Origin: Paucimonas sp.
GTDB taxonomy: Bacteria > Pseudomonadota > Gammaproteobacteria > Burkholderiales > Burkholderiaceae_D
NCBI GenBank assembly: GCA_029266815.1
Contig: JAQSWC010000108.1
Coordinates: 1 to 6,806, forward strand
Direction of reading: 5' to 3'
Length of the DNA stretch: 6,806 bases
The position numbers and the translations under genes are program-made. This document shows, one piece after another, positions 1 through 6,753 of this stretch (positions are counted from its first letter, which is position 1; each line of letters opens with the position of its first letter). The notes beneath the pieces were generated by a model. That model saw only the letters and a list, made by a program, of their open reading frames with translations, did no database searches and was not told the DNA's origin.

Positions 1-946
1 CAATATTTCGTACTTGTCCAGTAAGGTTGCTTGCCATCAGATTCACGTTGTCGGTGAGATCTTTCCATACGCCCGACACGCCCTTCACCTGCGCCTGTCC
101 GCCAAGTTTGCCTTCGGTGCCGACTTCCTTCGCCACGCGCGTCACCTCACCGGCAAAGCTGTTCAACTGGTCCACCATGATGTTGATGGTGTCCTTCAGC
201 TGAAGGATTTCTCCCTTCACATCCACCGTGATCTTGCGCGACAGATCGCCGCGCGCCACCGCTGTGGTGACCTCGGCAATGTTGCGCACCTGACCGGTCA
301 GGTTGTTCGCCATCAGGTTGACGTTTTCCGTCAGATCCTTCCACACGCCCGAGGCGCCTTCCACCTGTGCCTGCCCACCGAGCTTGCCTTCGGTGCCCAC
401 CTCGCGCGCCACGCGCGTCACTTCGCTGGAAAAGCTGTTGAGCTGATCCAGCATCGTATTGATGGTATTGGCATTCTTCAGGAACTCGCCTTTCAAGGGG
501 CGCCCTTCTACTTCAAGTTCCATGTTCTCCGTGAGCACACCCCGCGCAACAGCGCCGATCACGCGGCCAGCGTCGCGCACCGGCTGCACCAGATTGTCGA
601 TCAGCGAGTTGATCGAGCTGACTTCCACGCCCCATGCGCCGTCAAGCTTGTCGAACGCCATGCGCTGGCCCAGCTTTCCTTCCATACCCACCACGACCGA
701 CACCTGCTCAATCCCCTTGGACAAGCGTTCGTTGGTGGCCACAATATCGTTGAAGGCATCGGCAATCCTGCCGTCGGTGCCTTCCCAGTCGAATGGAAGC
801 CTTACGGAGAAGTCGCCGTTGCGCACCGCATTCAATGCGCGGAGGAGTGCTGCCTTGTCGAGGGTGTCTTCGGAGTCGAAGATGATCCGGTCTGTCGCGC
901 GCCGGCTGTGTGAGCGCCGTTCAGGCGTTGTAGACTCTTGGGCCAC
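1..946 (-). CDS. Tandem-HAMP sensor protein, probable hybrid histidine kinase (N-terminal part, cut by window edge)
   Basis: Partial: 315 codons are visible and the frame runs off the left edge. The start is GTG at 946, chosen because AGGAGG lies 5 bases upstream. There is no signal peptide or membrane segment, so the protein is probably cytoplasmic. A HAMP-like unit comes first (about residues 30-82, with GDFSVRLPFDWEG). A linker with EGKLGQR follows, then a second unit (about 120-172), then a highly regular 92-residue repeat. Residues 175-223 and 267-315 match at 44 of 49 positions, including the motif EVGTEGKLGGQAQV. This layout is typical of large bacterial hybrid kinases resembling fungal group III (Nik1/Os-1) kinases, where HAMP stacks are followed by GAF, kinase and receiver domains. 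That C-terminal part is not in the window, so kinase activity is inferred. The first 26 bases overlap the preceding c-di-GMP regulator, implying one operon and translational coupling. Confidence 0.9.
   Translation of the reverse strand, partial: MAQESTTPERRSHSRRATDRIIFDSEDTLDKAALLRALNAVRNGDFSVRLPFDWEGTDGRIADAFNDIVATNERLSKGIEQVSVVVGMEGKLGQRMAFDKLDGAWGVEVSSINSLIDNLVQPVRDAGRVIGAVARGVLTENMELEVEGRPLKGEFLKNANTINTMLDQLNSFSSEVTRVAREVGTEGKLGGQAQVEGASGVWKDLTENVNLMANNLTGQVRNIAEVTTAVARGDLSRKITVDVKGEILQLKDTINIMVDQLNSFAGEVTRVAKEVGTEGKLGGQAQVKGVSGVWKDLTDNVNLMASNLTGQVRNI
2..424 (-). repeat. 92-codon coding repeat of HAMP units
   Basis: Two coding units, 2-148 and 278-424, lie 276 bases (92 codons) apart in the HAMP gene. 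Their proteins match at 44 of 49 residues, while the DNA differs at many third positions, for example GTCGGTGAGATCTTTCCA against TTCCGTCAGATCCTTCCA. The repeat is therefore held by protein selection rather than being a recent DNA duplication. More units probably continue beyond the left edge. Confidence 0.85.
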
Positions 947-3161
947 GTAAACCTCCTGCCGCCATATGGGTGAGATTGAAATGTCCGCGCCTGAGCAACT
1001 CCAAAGCTTCGTCGGTCGGCACAGGATGACTGAAATAGTTACCCTGCATCTGATCGCAGCCGTGCTCTATGAGAAAACTCATCTGTTCGGCGGTTTCCAC
1101 ACCTTCGGCGATGACAGTCAGGTTGAGGCTGTGAGCCAGCGTAATGATGGCAATGACGATTGCGGCATCGTCCGGATCGCTGGCAATGTCCCGGACGAAC
1201 GCACCGTCGATCTTCAGCTTGTCGAGAGGGAACCGCTTCAGATAAGCCAGCGATGAATAACCGGTGCCAAAGTCGTCGATCGAAATCGGCACACCCAGCT
1301 TGCGAATATTCTGAAGCGCCTGGATCGCCTCTATCGGATCCGACATGACGGCGGATTCAGTGAGCTCAGCCTCGAGGAGGCCCGGCGCAATGCCGGATTC
1401 ATGCAGTGCTGCAGCAATGTCGTTGGCCACTGTATTCCTGAGGAACTGTTGCGCCGACACATTGACCGCCACCGGGCAGCAGTCCGCGCCCTGCGCCGTC
1501 CATCGCTGGATTTGTCGCGCGGCTTCCTGCAAAGCCCACTTGCCGATCGGATCTATCCTCCCGGTGTCTTCCGCAATCGGTATGAACTGGCTGGGCGATA
1601 TCCATGCGCCGTCGGCTTGCGGCCAGCGGATCAGCGCTTCGAATCCGCATATCCGCCCCGTGTCTGCGCTAACCTTTGGCTGGTAGTGAAGAATGAATTC
1701 ATCCTCCGCAATGGCGCGCTGCAATGCCACACCCACTGCCAGCCGGCAATTGGCCGCTTCATTCATATGGGCTGTAAAGAAGGAAAATCGTCCGCGGCCC
1801 TCCTGCTTCGCGTGATACATCGCGGTGTCCGCATTGCGCAGCAGCACGTCGATGTTTTCTCCGTCGTTGGGAAAAATGGCAATGCCTATGCTAGGCGATA
1901 CGCGCAGTTCCCGCCCGCCGATATGGCAGGGCTCCGCCACAGTAGAAACGATCTTCTCCGCCACGAGTCCGGCATCGCTGACATCATTCAGTCCAGCCAG
2001 CAGCACGACGAACTCGTCGCCGGAAAGACGCGCCACGGTGTCGCCTTCGCGCACGCATTGCCCTAAACGCTCCGCCACTTCCTGCAACAGGCGATCACCC
2101 GCCGCGTGACCCAGCGTATCGTTAATATCCTTGAAGCGGTCGAGGTCGATGAACAGCACGCCGACCGGAGACCGCTGCCGTCCAAGATGGGCCGTAGCCT
2201 GCTTCATGCGGTCTTCCAGCAACAGCCTGTTCGGCAAACCGGTCAGTGAATCATGGAATGACTGGTGGAGAATGTACGATTCCATTTCCTTTCGCTCGGA
2301 AATGTCGCGCGACACGAGCACCACCTGCTTGACCTGCCCGTCCCCGTCCCGGATCAGGCTGGCCTCGGTTTCGAAGAACATTTCACTGTTGTCAGGCACC
2401 ACGACCTTGTGCTGAAGGCGCGTACGTCCGTTGCTTCTGATGATGGTTCTGAACGCTTCTTTTACTTCGTCGTGATCCTCCGGATGCACCACGTTGAAAT
2501 ACGTTTCGCCTACCGGAATGGCTTTTCCGAATTTTGCCTGGTATGACGGGCTTGCATAGACCCAGTTTGCATTGCCGTCGAGAAGCGCAACATAATCTCC
2601 CGTGTGCTGAATAATCAGGCGTTCGGGCCCTGACGGGGAGGCTCCGCTTTCCGCGCTCCGGTACGCATCAAGCTCCAATCTCAAGGCCTCATTCAGACGA
2701 GTCACATTCTCCAGTTCCTTTCTCAGGCACTGGTTGTCCAGGCCGGGCTGCCCATGCTTGTCCGGCCGGTGTTTTTTTGCGAGATCGATGAAGACCTGAA
2801 TCTTGGACTTGAGAACTTCGGGCACTACCGGCATGAACAGATAATCGACAGCGCCCAGTTCATAACCAGTGGCACGATCGAGATCGGTGGAGCGATGCGA
2901 GGTGACGAAGATGATGGGCGTGTACTTCGAGCGCGGCCGTTGCCGAATGAGCTTGGCGGTCTCGAAGCCATCGAGTCCCGCCATCTTGACATCCAGAATG
3001 ATTACCGCGAAATCGTGTTTCAGCAAATGAGCCAGCGCTTCAGTTCCGGAGCTTGCCGTTTCAACTTCCGCATCCAGATCGCTCAATATCGTATTCAGGG
3101 CAAATAAAGAACCGGCATCGTCATTGACCAGCAAGATGCGGATGTCCTGGAAATTTGGCAT
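921..3161 (-). CDS. Response regulator with PAS, GGDEF and EAL domains (cyclic-di-GMP turnover)
   Basis: A 746-residue cytoplasmic protein. Residues 4-128 form a receiver with acidic pair D14/D15, phosphoacceptor D57 and T87; the usual conserved Lys is Met110. A possible coiled linker (about 140-172) leads to a PAS/PAC domain (about 183-290). The GGDEF domain (about 300-465) has DSLTGLPNR, FIDLDRFKDIND, signature SGDEF (380-384) and an inhibitory-site RxxD (R371-D374). The EAL domain (about 480-728) has EALIRW (508-513), NVSAQQF, ELTES, DDFGTGYSSL (629-638), K649 and AEGVET (685-690). All expected metal- and substrate-binding positions appear present, so both c-di-GMP synthesis and hydrolysis are plausible; the net activity cannot be read from sequence. 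ATG at 3161 was preferred to an in-frame TTG at 3167; neither has a strong Shine-Dalgarno sequence. The downstream HAMP sensor overlaps by 26 bases and is a likely signalling partner. Confidence 0.95.
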   Translation of the reverse strand: MPNFQDIRILLVNDDAGSLFALNTILSDLDAEVETASSGTEALAHLLKHDFAVIILDVKMAGLDGFETAKLIRQRPRSKYTPIIFVTSHRSTDLDRATGYELGAVDYLFMPVVPEVLKSKIQVFIDLAKKHRPDKHGQPGLDNQCLRKELENVTRLNEALRLELDAYRSAESGASPSGPERLIIQHTGDYVALLDGNANWVYASPSYQAKFGKAIPVGETYFNVVHPEDHDEVKEAFRTIIRSNGRTRLQHKVVVPDNSEMFFETEASLIRDGDGQVKQVVLVSRDISERKEMESYILHQSFHDSLTGLPNRLLLEDRMKQATAHLGRQRSPVGVLFIDLDRFKDINDTLGHAAGDRLLQEVAERLGQCVREGDTVARLSGDEFVVLLAGLNDVSDAGLVAEKIVSTVAEPCHIGGRELRVSPSIGIAIFPNDGENIDVLLRNADTAMYHAKQEGRGRFSFFTAHMNEAANCRLAVGVALQRAIAEDEFILHYQPKVSADTGRICGFEALIRWPQADGAWISPSQFIPIAEDTGRIDPIGKWALQEAARQIQRWTAQGADCCPVAVNVSAQQFLRNTVANDIAAALHESGIAPGLLEAELTESAVMSDPIEAIQALQNIRKLGVPISIDDFGTGYSSLAYLKRFPLDKLKIDGAFVRDIASDPDDAAIVIAIITLAHSLNLTVIAEGVETAEQMSFLIEHGCDQMQGNYFSHPVPTDEALELLRRGHFNLTHMAAGGLRGPRVYNA
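952..957 (-). promoter_or_regulatory. Ribosome binding site of the tandem-HAMP gene
   Basis: AGGAGG on the minus strand, 5 bases before the GTG at 946. It lies inside the end of the upstream regulator gene. This perfect Shine-Dalgarno sequence fixes the GTG start although no ATG is present, and suggests the kinase can be translated efficiently even though its start is buried in the preceding reading frame. Confidence 0.85.
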
Positions 3162-3225
3162 GGGCAACGCGACTTTACTGAAAGAAAAATTCCATTTAAC
3201 AAGTCAGCGGAAACAATTTCTTGCG

Positions 3226-3282
3226 AGGTAATACACCTTGGACTTGGAAATACTCGAGAGCGTTCCTCAGGTAAATACCTTG
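3226..3282. repeat. Pair of similar palindromic boxes upstream of the regulator gene
   Basis: AGGTAATACACCTTG (3226-3240) and AGGTAAATACCTTG (3269-3282) are near-copies in the same orientation, starting 43 bases apart. Each is itself an imperfect inverted repeat (AGGT...ACCT). The spacing is close to four DNA helix turns. They sit about 70 and 115 bases upstream of the regulator's ATG, a position that would suit a transcription-factor operator. No known regulator is recognised, and chance similarity in an AT-rich region is possible. Confidence 0.35.
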
Positions 3283-3615
3283 CAGACAAACTTGTTTTCC
3301 GCCACGCAATTTTTAAGCAGGTTCAGCAAGAATCTCGCTGCGGCACTTTATAGAAAAGTTTCAGCTATCAAAGTTCTAAACAATTGCTTGCGCTGCGGAA
3401 TTTAGCGCTTCGTATTGGTTTGAATACCGTCAATTGATGCCGCCGGTAAAAGTTTTCCGGCTGATGCGGAACGAGCGGGCTCGCTGCTCGACATGAGGCT
3501 AATAAATTGAGTTCCCGGCTGGGCCTGCAACGAAGCGTCCGGCTGTGGCGCTCACGGATGACGCCATCAGCTTAATCGGAAAGGCGAATCCTCGATTGAC
3601 GAAGAAGGTATCAGA

Positions 3616-3661
3616 ATGGTTCCGCAGGTGGAACCATCGCGCGGCGGGTTCTGCGGAAACC
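3616..3661. repeat. Overlapping inverted repeats downstream of the exporter operon
   Basis: ATGGTTCC (3616-3623) is the exact complement of GGAACCAT (3630-3637) across a 6-base loop. GGTTCCGCAG (3618-3627) also pairs with CTGCGGAAACC (3651-3661), a 10-bp stem with one bulged base and a 23-base loop. The two stems use the same bases and exclude each other. They begin about 40 bases after the stop of the outer-membrane channel gene. They may be a transcript end or processing structure, but there is no clear T tract on the minus strand, so a classical intrinsic terminator is not supported. Confidence 0.45.
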
Positions 3662-3701
3662 TGATCAGTATGAACTCAAGGAAATGAACTTCTGGGCGTC
3701 C

Positions 3702-5087
3702 TTAGCCGGACATGCCGCGGTCTTTCCATCCGCCGCCAAGTGCCTTGTAGAGCCCGACGACGGCACGCAACTGTCGCAACTTTAACTGCCCCATGTCGTT
3801 CCGCACTTCGGAAAGCGCGCGCTGCGTGTCCAGCACCGTCATCAGATCCTCTGCTCCCGCGCGGTAGCGGATTTCGGACAGGCGGAATGCCAGTTCGGCT
3901 TGGTCCAGCTCTCCTGATTTCAACTCCGACTGCTGCGCCAGGCTGTGAATCTGCCCCAATGCCGAGTTAACTTCGGCGAATGCAGACATCACCGTGGACC
4001 GATAGACCTGAAGCAATTCTTCCTGCTGTGCCGCTGCCAGCGCGCGCCGGTTCTCCAGACGCCCCGCGTCGAATATCGGCGCAACCAGGTCGGCTCCGAT
4101 AGTCAGCAAAATGCTCTGGCTGTTGAAGAGGGACAGCAGCGCATTGCTTTGTGCGCCGGCAGAACCGGACAACTGGATGTCCGGAAAGAAGGCCGCCCTT
4201 GCCCTCGCGATATTGGCATTCGCGGCGTCGAGCGCTGCCTCGGCACGGCGGATGTCAGGGCGGCGCGCCAGCAAGCCGGAGGGCAATCCCGGCCTGACCT
4301 GCGGAAGCAGGATCTTGCGCAGGCCGGATTCGCCGATGGCGACGTCCTGCGACGGCCGGCCCAGCAGTATCGACAAGGCGAGACGCGCTTCCCGCTCCTG
4401 TTCGATCAAGTCCGGGATGATCGCCTTCTGGCTGGCGACGGCGGAACGCTGCCGCGCCAGGTCGAGCGGCGATGCGGACCCGGCACGCCCCTGCGCTTCC
4501 ACCAGCTTCAGCACGCGCTCGGCATTGGCCACGTTTTCCTTCGCCACCGCGATCTGATCGCGCAGTGACAAGGCCTGGAGATAGGTAGAGACAATGCCGC
4601 TGGTAACGGTCAGGGCTACGGTCTCGCGGGCAAAGCGGTCCGCGCGCAGCGACGCCTTTGCCGCATTCAGGCTTGCCCGGTTTTTGCCCCAGAAGTCGGT
4701 TTCATAGCTGAGCTGCAGGCCTGCATCCAGGCTGCCTTCATTGCCGGAACGCAAAAGATATTTCGCCGCTCCTGCCGAAGTACTTACGTGCGGCAGCAAT
4801 GGCGCGCCGGCCAGGCGGGCCGCCGACTCGGCCTGGCGCACTCGCGCAACGGCGGCGGCAATTTCGAGGTTGTTCGCTCGTCCCTCAATGACGAGTGCTG
4901 CGAGTTCCTCGCTGCCGAACAACTGCCACCACTCCGCCTCCGGCCACGCGCGCGCGTCTTCGCTGAAAGGCGCGTTCCATTGCTCTGGAATGTCGGGAGC
5001 CGGGCGCGAACCGGGCTGCGGAGCGGCACAGGCGAACAGCATGCAGCTCAGGCCGGCAAGAAAATAATGCCCGCATCTAGTTCGCAT
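3702..5087 (-). CDS. Outer-membrane efflux lipoprotein, NodT/OprM family
   Basis: A 461-residue protein forming the outer-membrane channel of a tripartite export system, of typical family length. A lipoprotein signal peptide ends at LFAC, making Cys20 the probable lipidated residue; the following Ala fits outer-membrane sorting. Family motifs appear in order: SYETDFWGKN (127-136), GLPSGLLARRPDIRRAEAAL (267-286), IARARAAFFPDIQLSGSAG (293-311), PIFDAGR (337-343), YRAGAEDLMTVLDTQR (408-423) and VVGLYKALGGGW (443-454). These match the two repeats of alpha-helical barrel and beta strands in TolC-like channels. The ATG at 5087 lies inside the end of the adaptor gene, giving an 11-base overlap and likely coupled translation. 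A TTG at 5108 would add seven residues before the signal peptide and is less likely. The natural substrate cannot be deduced. Confidence 0.95.
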   Translation of the reverse strand: MRTRCGHYFLAGLSCMLFACAAPQPGSRPAPDIPEQWNAPFSEDARAWPEAEWWQLFGSEELAALVIEGRANNLEIAAAVARVRQAESAARLAGAPLLPHVSTSAGAAKYLLRSGNEGSLDAGLQLSYETDFWGKNRASLNAAKASLRADRFARETVALTVTSGIVSTYLQALSLRDQIAVAKENVANAERVLKLVEAQGRAGSASPLDLARQRSAVASQKAIIPDLIEQEREARLALSILLGRPSQDVAIGESGLRKILLPQVRPGLPSGLLARRPDIRRAEAALDAANANIARARAAFFPDIQLSGSAGAQSNALLSLFNSQSILLTIGADLVAPIFDAGRLENRRALAAAQQEELLQVYRSTVMSAFAEVNSALGQIHSLAQQSELKSGELDQAELAFRLSEIRYRAGAEDLMTVLDTQRALSEVRNDMGQLKLRQLRAVVGLYKALGGGWKDRGMSG

Positions 5088-6339
5088 GCTGCTTCGCTGC
5101 GCCAACAAGCGGGCTTGCGGCGGAATCGGAATTCAGGGGATTACGCGAACCTTCCGTGATCAGGACAGGCGCGGACAATACAACCGATTCACCCGGCGCT
5201 AGTCCCGACAGGATCTGGACTTGATCTCTTCCTTGGATGCCGACACGAATTGTCCGGGGCTGCGGCCTGCGATCGGCGCCGAGCACCGTGACGGTGTACT
5301 CGCCCTTGTCGTTCGCTTTTTCCAGAACGGAGCGCGGCAGCATCGGCACCTGCTCTGCGCGCGCGAGAACGAACTCGACCTGCGCGCTCATGCCGCTCAT
5401 CAGCCGGCGTTCGGGGTTGGCGACATCGAAGAGTACGTTATAGAACGTTTCCTTGCCCAGTTCGCCCGATCCCTCCGCCGGTATGGGAATGATTTGCCTG
5501 ACCTTGCCCGACCAGTATTTGCCCGGATAACCCGGCGTGGTGAACCGTGCCGTCATTCCCTTTTGCACGCGCGGCACGTCCTCTTCCGCCACTCGTGCCT
5601 GCACCGTCAGTTTCGACATGTCGGCAATGCGCATCAGCGGCTGCGACTGCGGGCCGGCATTGACCGCCTGCCCCACTCTTGCCTGCATGGCGACGATCGT
5701 GCCCGAGATGGGCGCGGTGACGTCGGCATGCTTGCTCAAGGCCTGCTCCTCTCCGATCGCCAGCTCGGTCTGCCGTACTCGTGCGTTGATCGCATCGACT
5801 CTTGCCGACGCCGCAAACCAGGCGGCCCGGCTCGCTTCGAAACTTTCCTCGCGAGTCGCGTTTTCCGCCTTGAGCTGCGTCTGCCGCTTGTACTGCAGTT
5901 CGGCGAAATCAAGCTGCGCTTTCTGTTCGGCCAGCTCGGCCCGAAGACGCGCCAACTGCGCCTGGTGGTTTTCCTGCTTCGCCGCGGACTGCACGGGCTT
6001 GATCGTCAGCAGTTGCCGGCCGGCCTTGACCTCATCGCCAACGCTGACCTTGACGTCATCGATATGCCCCGGGATCTGGGCGTTGACGTCCGCGTACTTA
6101 TGAAGCTGGAGTTTTCCCCTGGCGGTAATCACCTGCTCTACAGTACCGAGAGTTACTTGAACCGCCTTCAGCTTGATTGGAGCAGGCGCCGGTTGCACCG
6201 TCGGCTTGCTGTCGAGCGCGGCCCACGTCACCACGCACACCGCTCCCGCGGCCAGCGCAATCCATTTGAAGTGCGGCCGACTCGCTGGTGCAGCCGATAC
6301 CTCCGCCCGTCGGATCGATCCTGGTTTCATATGTGCCAT
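5077..6339 (-). CDS. Periplasmic adaptor (membrane fusion) protein, MacA/HlyD-like
   Basis: A 420-residue adaptor that would bridge an inner-membrane pump and the outer-membrane channel. A short cytoplasmic N-terminus is followed by one membrane anchor (about residues 25-42) and then periplasmic domains. The lipoyl-type half-motifs are ADVNAQIPGHIDDVKVSVGDEVKAGRQLLTI (about 83-113; key residues G91, G101 and D102) and DVTAPISGTIVAMQARVGQAV (206-226). Between them lies a long alpha-helical hairpin (about 117-203) rich in Ala, Gln, Glu and Arg. A beta-barrel (about 244-325) includes FTTPGYPGKYWSGKV and NPERRLMSGMSAQV, and a membrane-proximal domain follows. The arrangement resembles MacA more than RND adaptors such as AcrA. 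The first ATG (6339) has AGCAGG just upstream; a second ATG at 6330 is possible. The gene overlaps the NodT gene by 11 bases, but no MacB-type ABC transporter gene follows. Confidence 0.93.
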   Translation of the reverse strand: MAHMKPGSIRRAEVSAAPASRPHFKWIALAAGAVCVVTWAALDSKPTVQPAPAPIKLKAVQVTLGTVEQVITARGKLQLHKYADVNAQIPGHIDDVKVSVGDEVKAGRQLLTIKPVQSAAKQENHQAQLARLRAELAEQKAQLDFAELQYKRQTQLKAENATREESFEASRAAWFAASARVDAINARVRQTELAIGEEQALSKHADVTAPISGTIVAMQARVGQAVNAGPQSQPLMRIADMSKLTVQARVAEEDVPRVQKGMTARFTTPGYPGKYWSGKVRQIIPIPAEGSGELGKETFYNVLFDVANPERRLMSGMSAQVEFVLARAEQVPMLPRSVLEKANDKGEYTVTVLGADRRPQPRTIRVGIQGRDQVQILSGLAPGESVVLSAPVLITEGSRNPLNSDSAASPLVGAAKQHAN

Positions 6340-6368
6340 CTGCCTGCTATCTCAATTCCATTCATCAC

Positions 6369-6409
6369 TACATGCATGTAATGCTACGTACCGCTTTCCA
6401 TAGACTATG
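6369..6409. promoter_or_regulatory. Two palindromes upstream of the exporter operon, possible operators
   Basis: TACATGCATGTA (6369-6380) is a perfect 12-base palindrome. CATAGACTATG (6399-6409) is a perfect 5-bp inverted repeat around one base. Their centres are about 30 bases apart, close to three helix turns, and the nearer one begins 30 bases before the adaptor's ATG. This placement would suit repression or activation of the adaptor-channel operon. The identity of any binding protein is unknown. Confidence 0.35.
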
Positions 6410-6644
6410 CAGTTCTCTGGCGTCGTTCTGCCTGACACCGCCGGAGGGCGCTGCTTCGCAAGGAAGCGTCCAGGACGGTCATTCTACGGGGATGATAAGG
6501 GCATCACGCGATACTTGCTTTGCGTCAGCCATAAATTACCTCCATGGATATTAACGATCGGCAACATTATTCCAGGCGGGAATGCTTTCTGCGAACATTT
6601 CCTGGAAACATAAGTTCACGATTCCGGTTTTGCGTATCTGTCTG

Positions 6645-6667
6645 TGCGTGATCGATAGTTACACGCA
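6645..6667. promoter_or_regulatory. Inverted repeat upstream of the exported-protein gene
   Basis: TGCGTG (6645-6650) and CACGCA (6662-6667) are exact complements separated by 11 bases. A third TGCGT occurs at 6631-6635, so TTGCGT (6630-6635) also mirrors ACGCAA (6663-6668). The site lies about 90-115 bases before the TTG start at 6759 and overlaps the weak promoter candidate. An operator role is inference only. Confidence 0.3.
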
Positions 6668-6699
6668 ATAAGTTGGGATACACTTCATGTGCGCGAAAA

Positions 6700-6718
6700 G
6701 GCTTTCCTAGAAAAAGCC
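6700..6718. repeat. Small hairpin in the presumed 5' leader of the exported-protein gene
   Basis: GGCTTT (6700-6705) pairs exactly with AAAGCC (6713-6718) across a 7-base loop, about 40 bases upstream of the TTG start. On the plus strand it is not followed by T residues. On the minus strand four Ts follow, too few for a confident terminator. It could be a leader stem or a protein-binding site. Confidence 0.3.
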
Positions 6719-6747
6719 CGTTCAGCAAATACCCAATTCAATAATTC

Positions 6748-6753
6748 AGGAGA
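6748..6753 (+). promoter_or_regulatory. Ribosome binding site deciding a TTG start
   Basis: AGGAGA lies 5 bases before TTG at 6759-6761. No in-frame ATG or GTG is available nearby; the ATG at 6778 is in another frame and reaches a stop two codons later. This site is therefore the main support for a TTG initiation codon. Confidence 0.7.

Larger units (their letters stand above)
3162..3701. other. Gene-free region between the exporter operon and the c-di-GMP regulator
   Basis: About 540 bases with no credible coding frame on either strand. It separates two minus-strand genes, so it should hold the end of the exporter transcript and the promoter of the regulator operon. The part nearest the regulator (about 3180-3420) is clearly AT-richer than the flanking genes, as expected for a promoter region, but I could not fix a convincing -35/-10 or sigma-54 pair. 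Two similar boxes lie at 3226-3240 and 3269-3282. Hairpins are present at 3442-3461 (GCCGG/CCGGC around a 10-base loop) and at 3616-3661. A bulged stem at 3543-3570 (CTG-TGGCG with CGCCA-T-CAG) is also possible. None is followed by a long T run. Confidence 0.6.

Noticed and set aside
14..913. A 299-codon open frame on the plus strand
   Set aside because: It is antisense to the tandem-HAMP coding frame, which has a clear family match and ribosome binding site. The plus-strand product has no recognisable domain, and its His- and Arg-rich composition fits a shadow of a GC-rich gene.
3162..3167. TTG start for the GGDEF-EAL regulator at 3167, adding two residues
   Set aside because: The ATG at 3161 gives a normal receiver N-terminus, and there is no Shine-Dalgarno sequence favouring the TTG.
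3095..3289. A 64-codon minus-strand frame across the start of the regulator gene
   Set aside because: It overlaps the receiver coding region in another frame, lacks a ribosome binding site and shows no recognisable feature.
5088..5108. TTG start for the outer-membrane channel at 5108
   Set aside because: The ATG at 5087 gives a standard short lipoprotein signal peptide (Cys20). The longer form only adds seven residues before it, with no better ribosome binding site.
5221..6381. A 386-codon open frame on the plus strand
   Set aside because: It lies opposite the adaptor gene over nearly its whole length, has no recognisable domain and no convincing ribosome binding site, and its Arg- and Leu-rich product is typical of an antisense shadow.
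6700..6718. Intrinsic terminator
   Set aside because: The stem is only 6 bp. The plus strand lacks a following T tract and the minus strand has four Ts, with no upstream minus-strand gene visible in the window to terminate.
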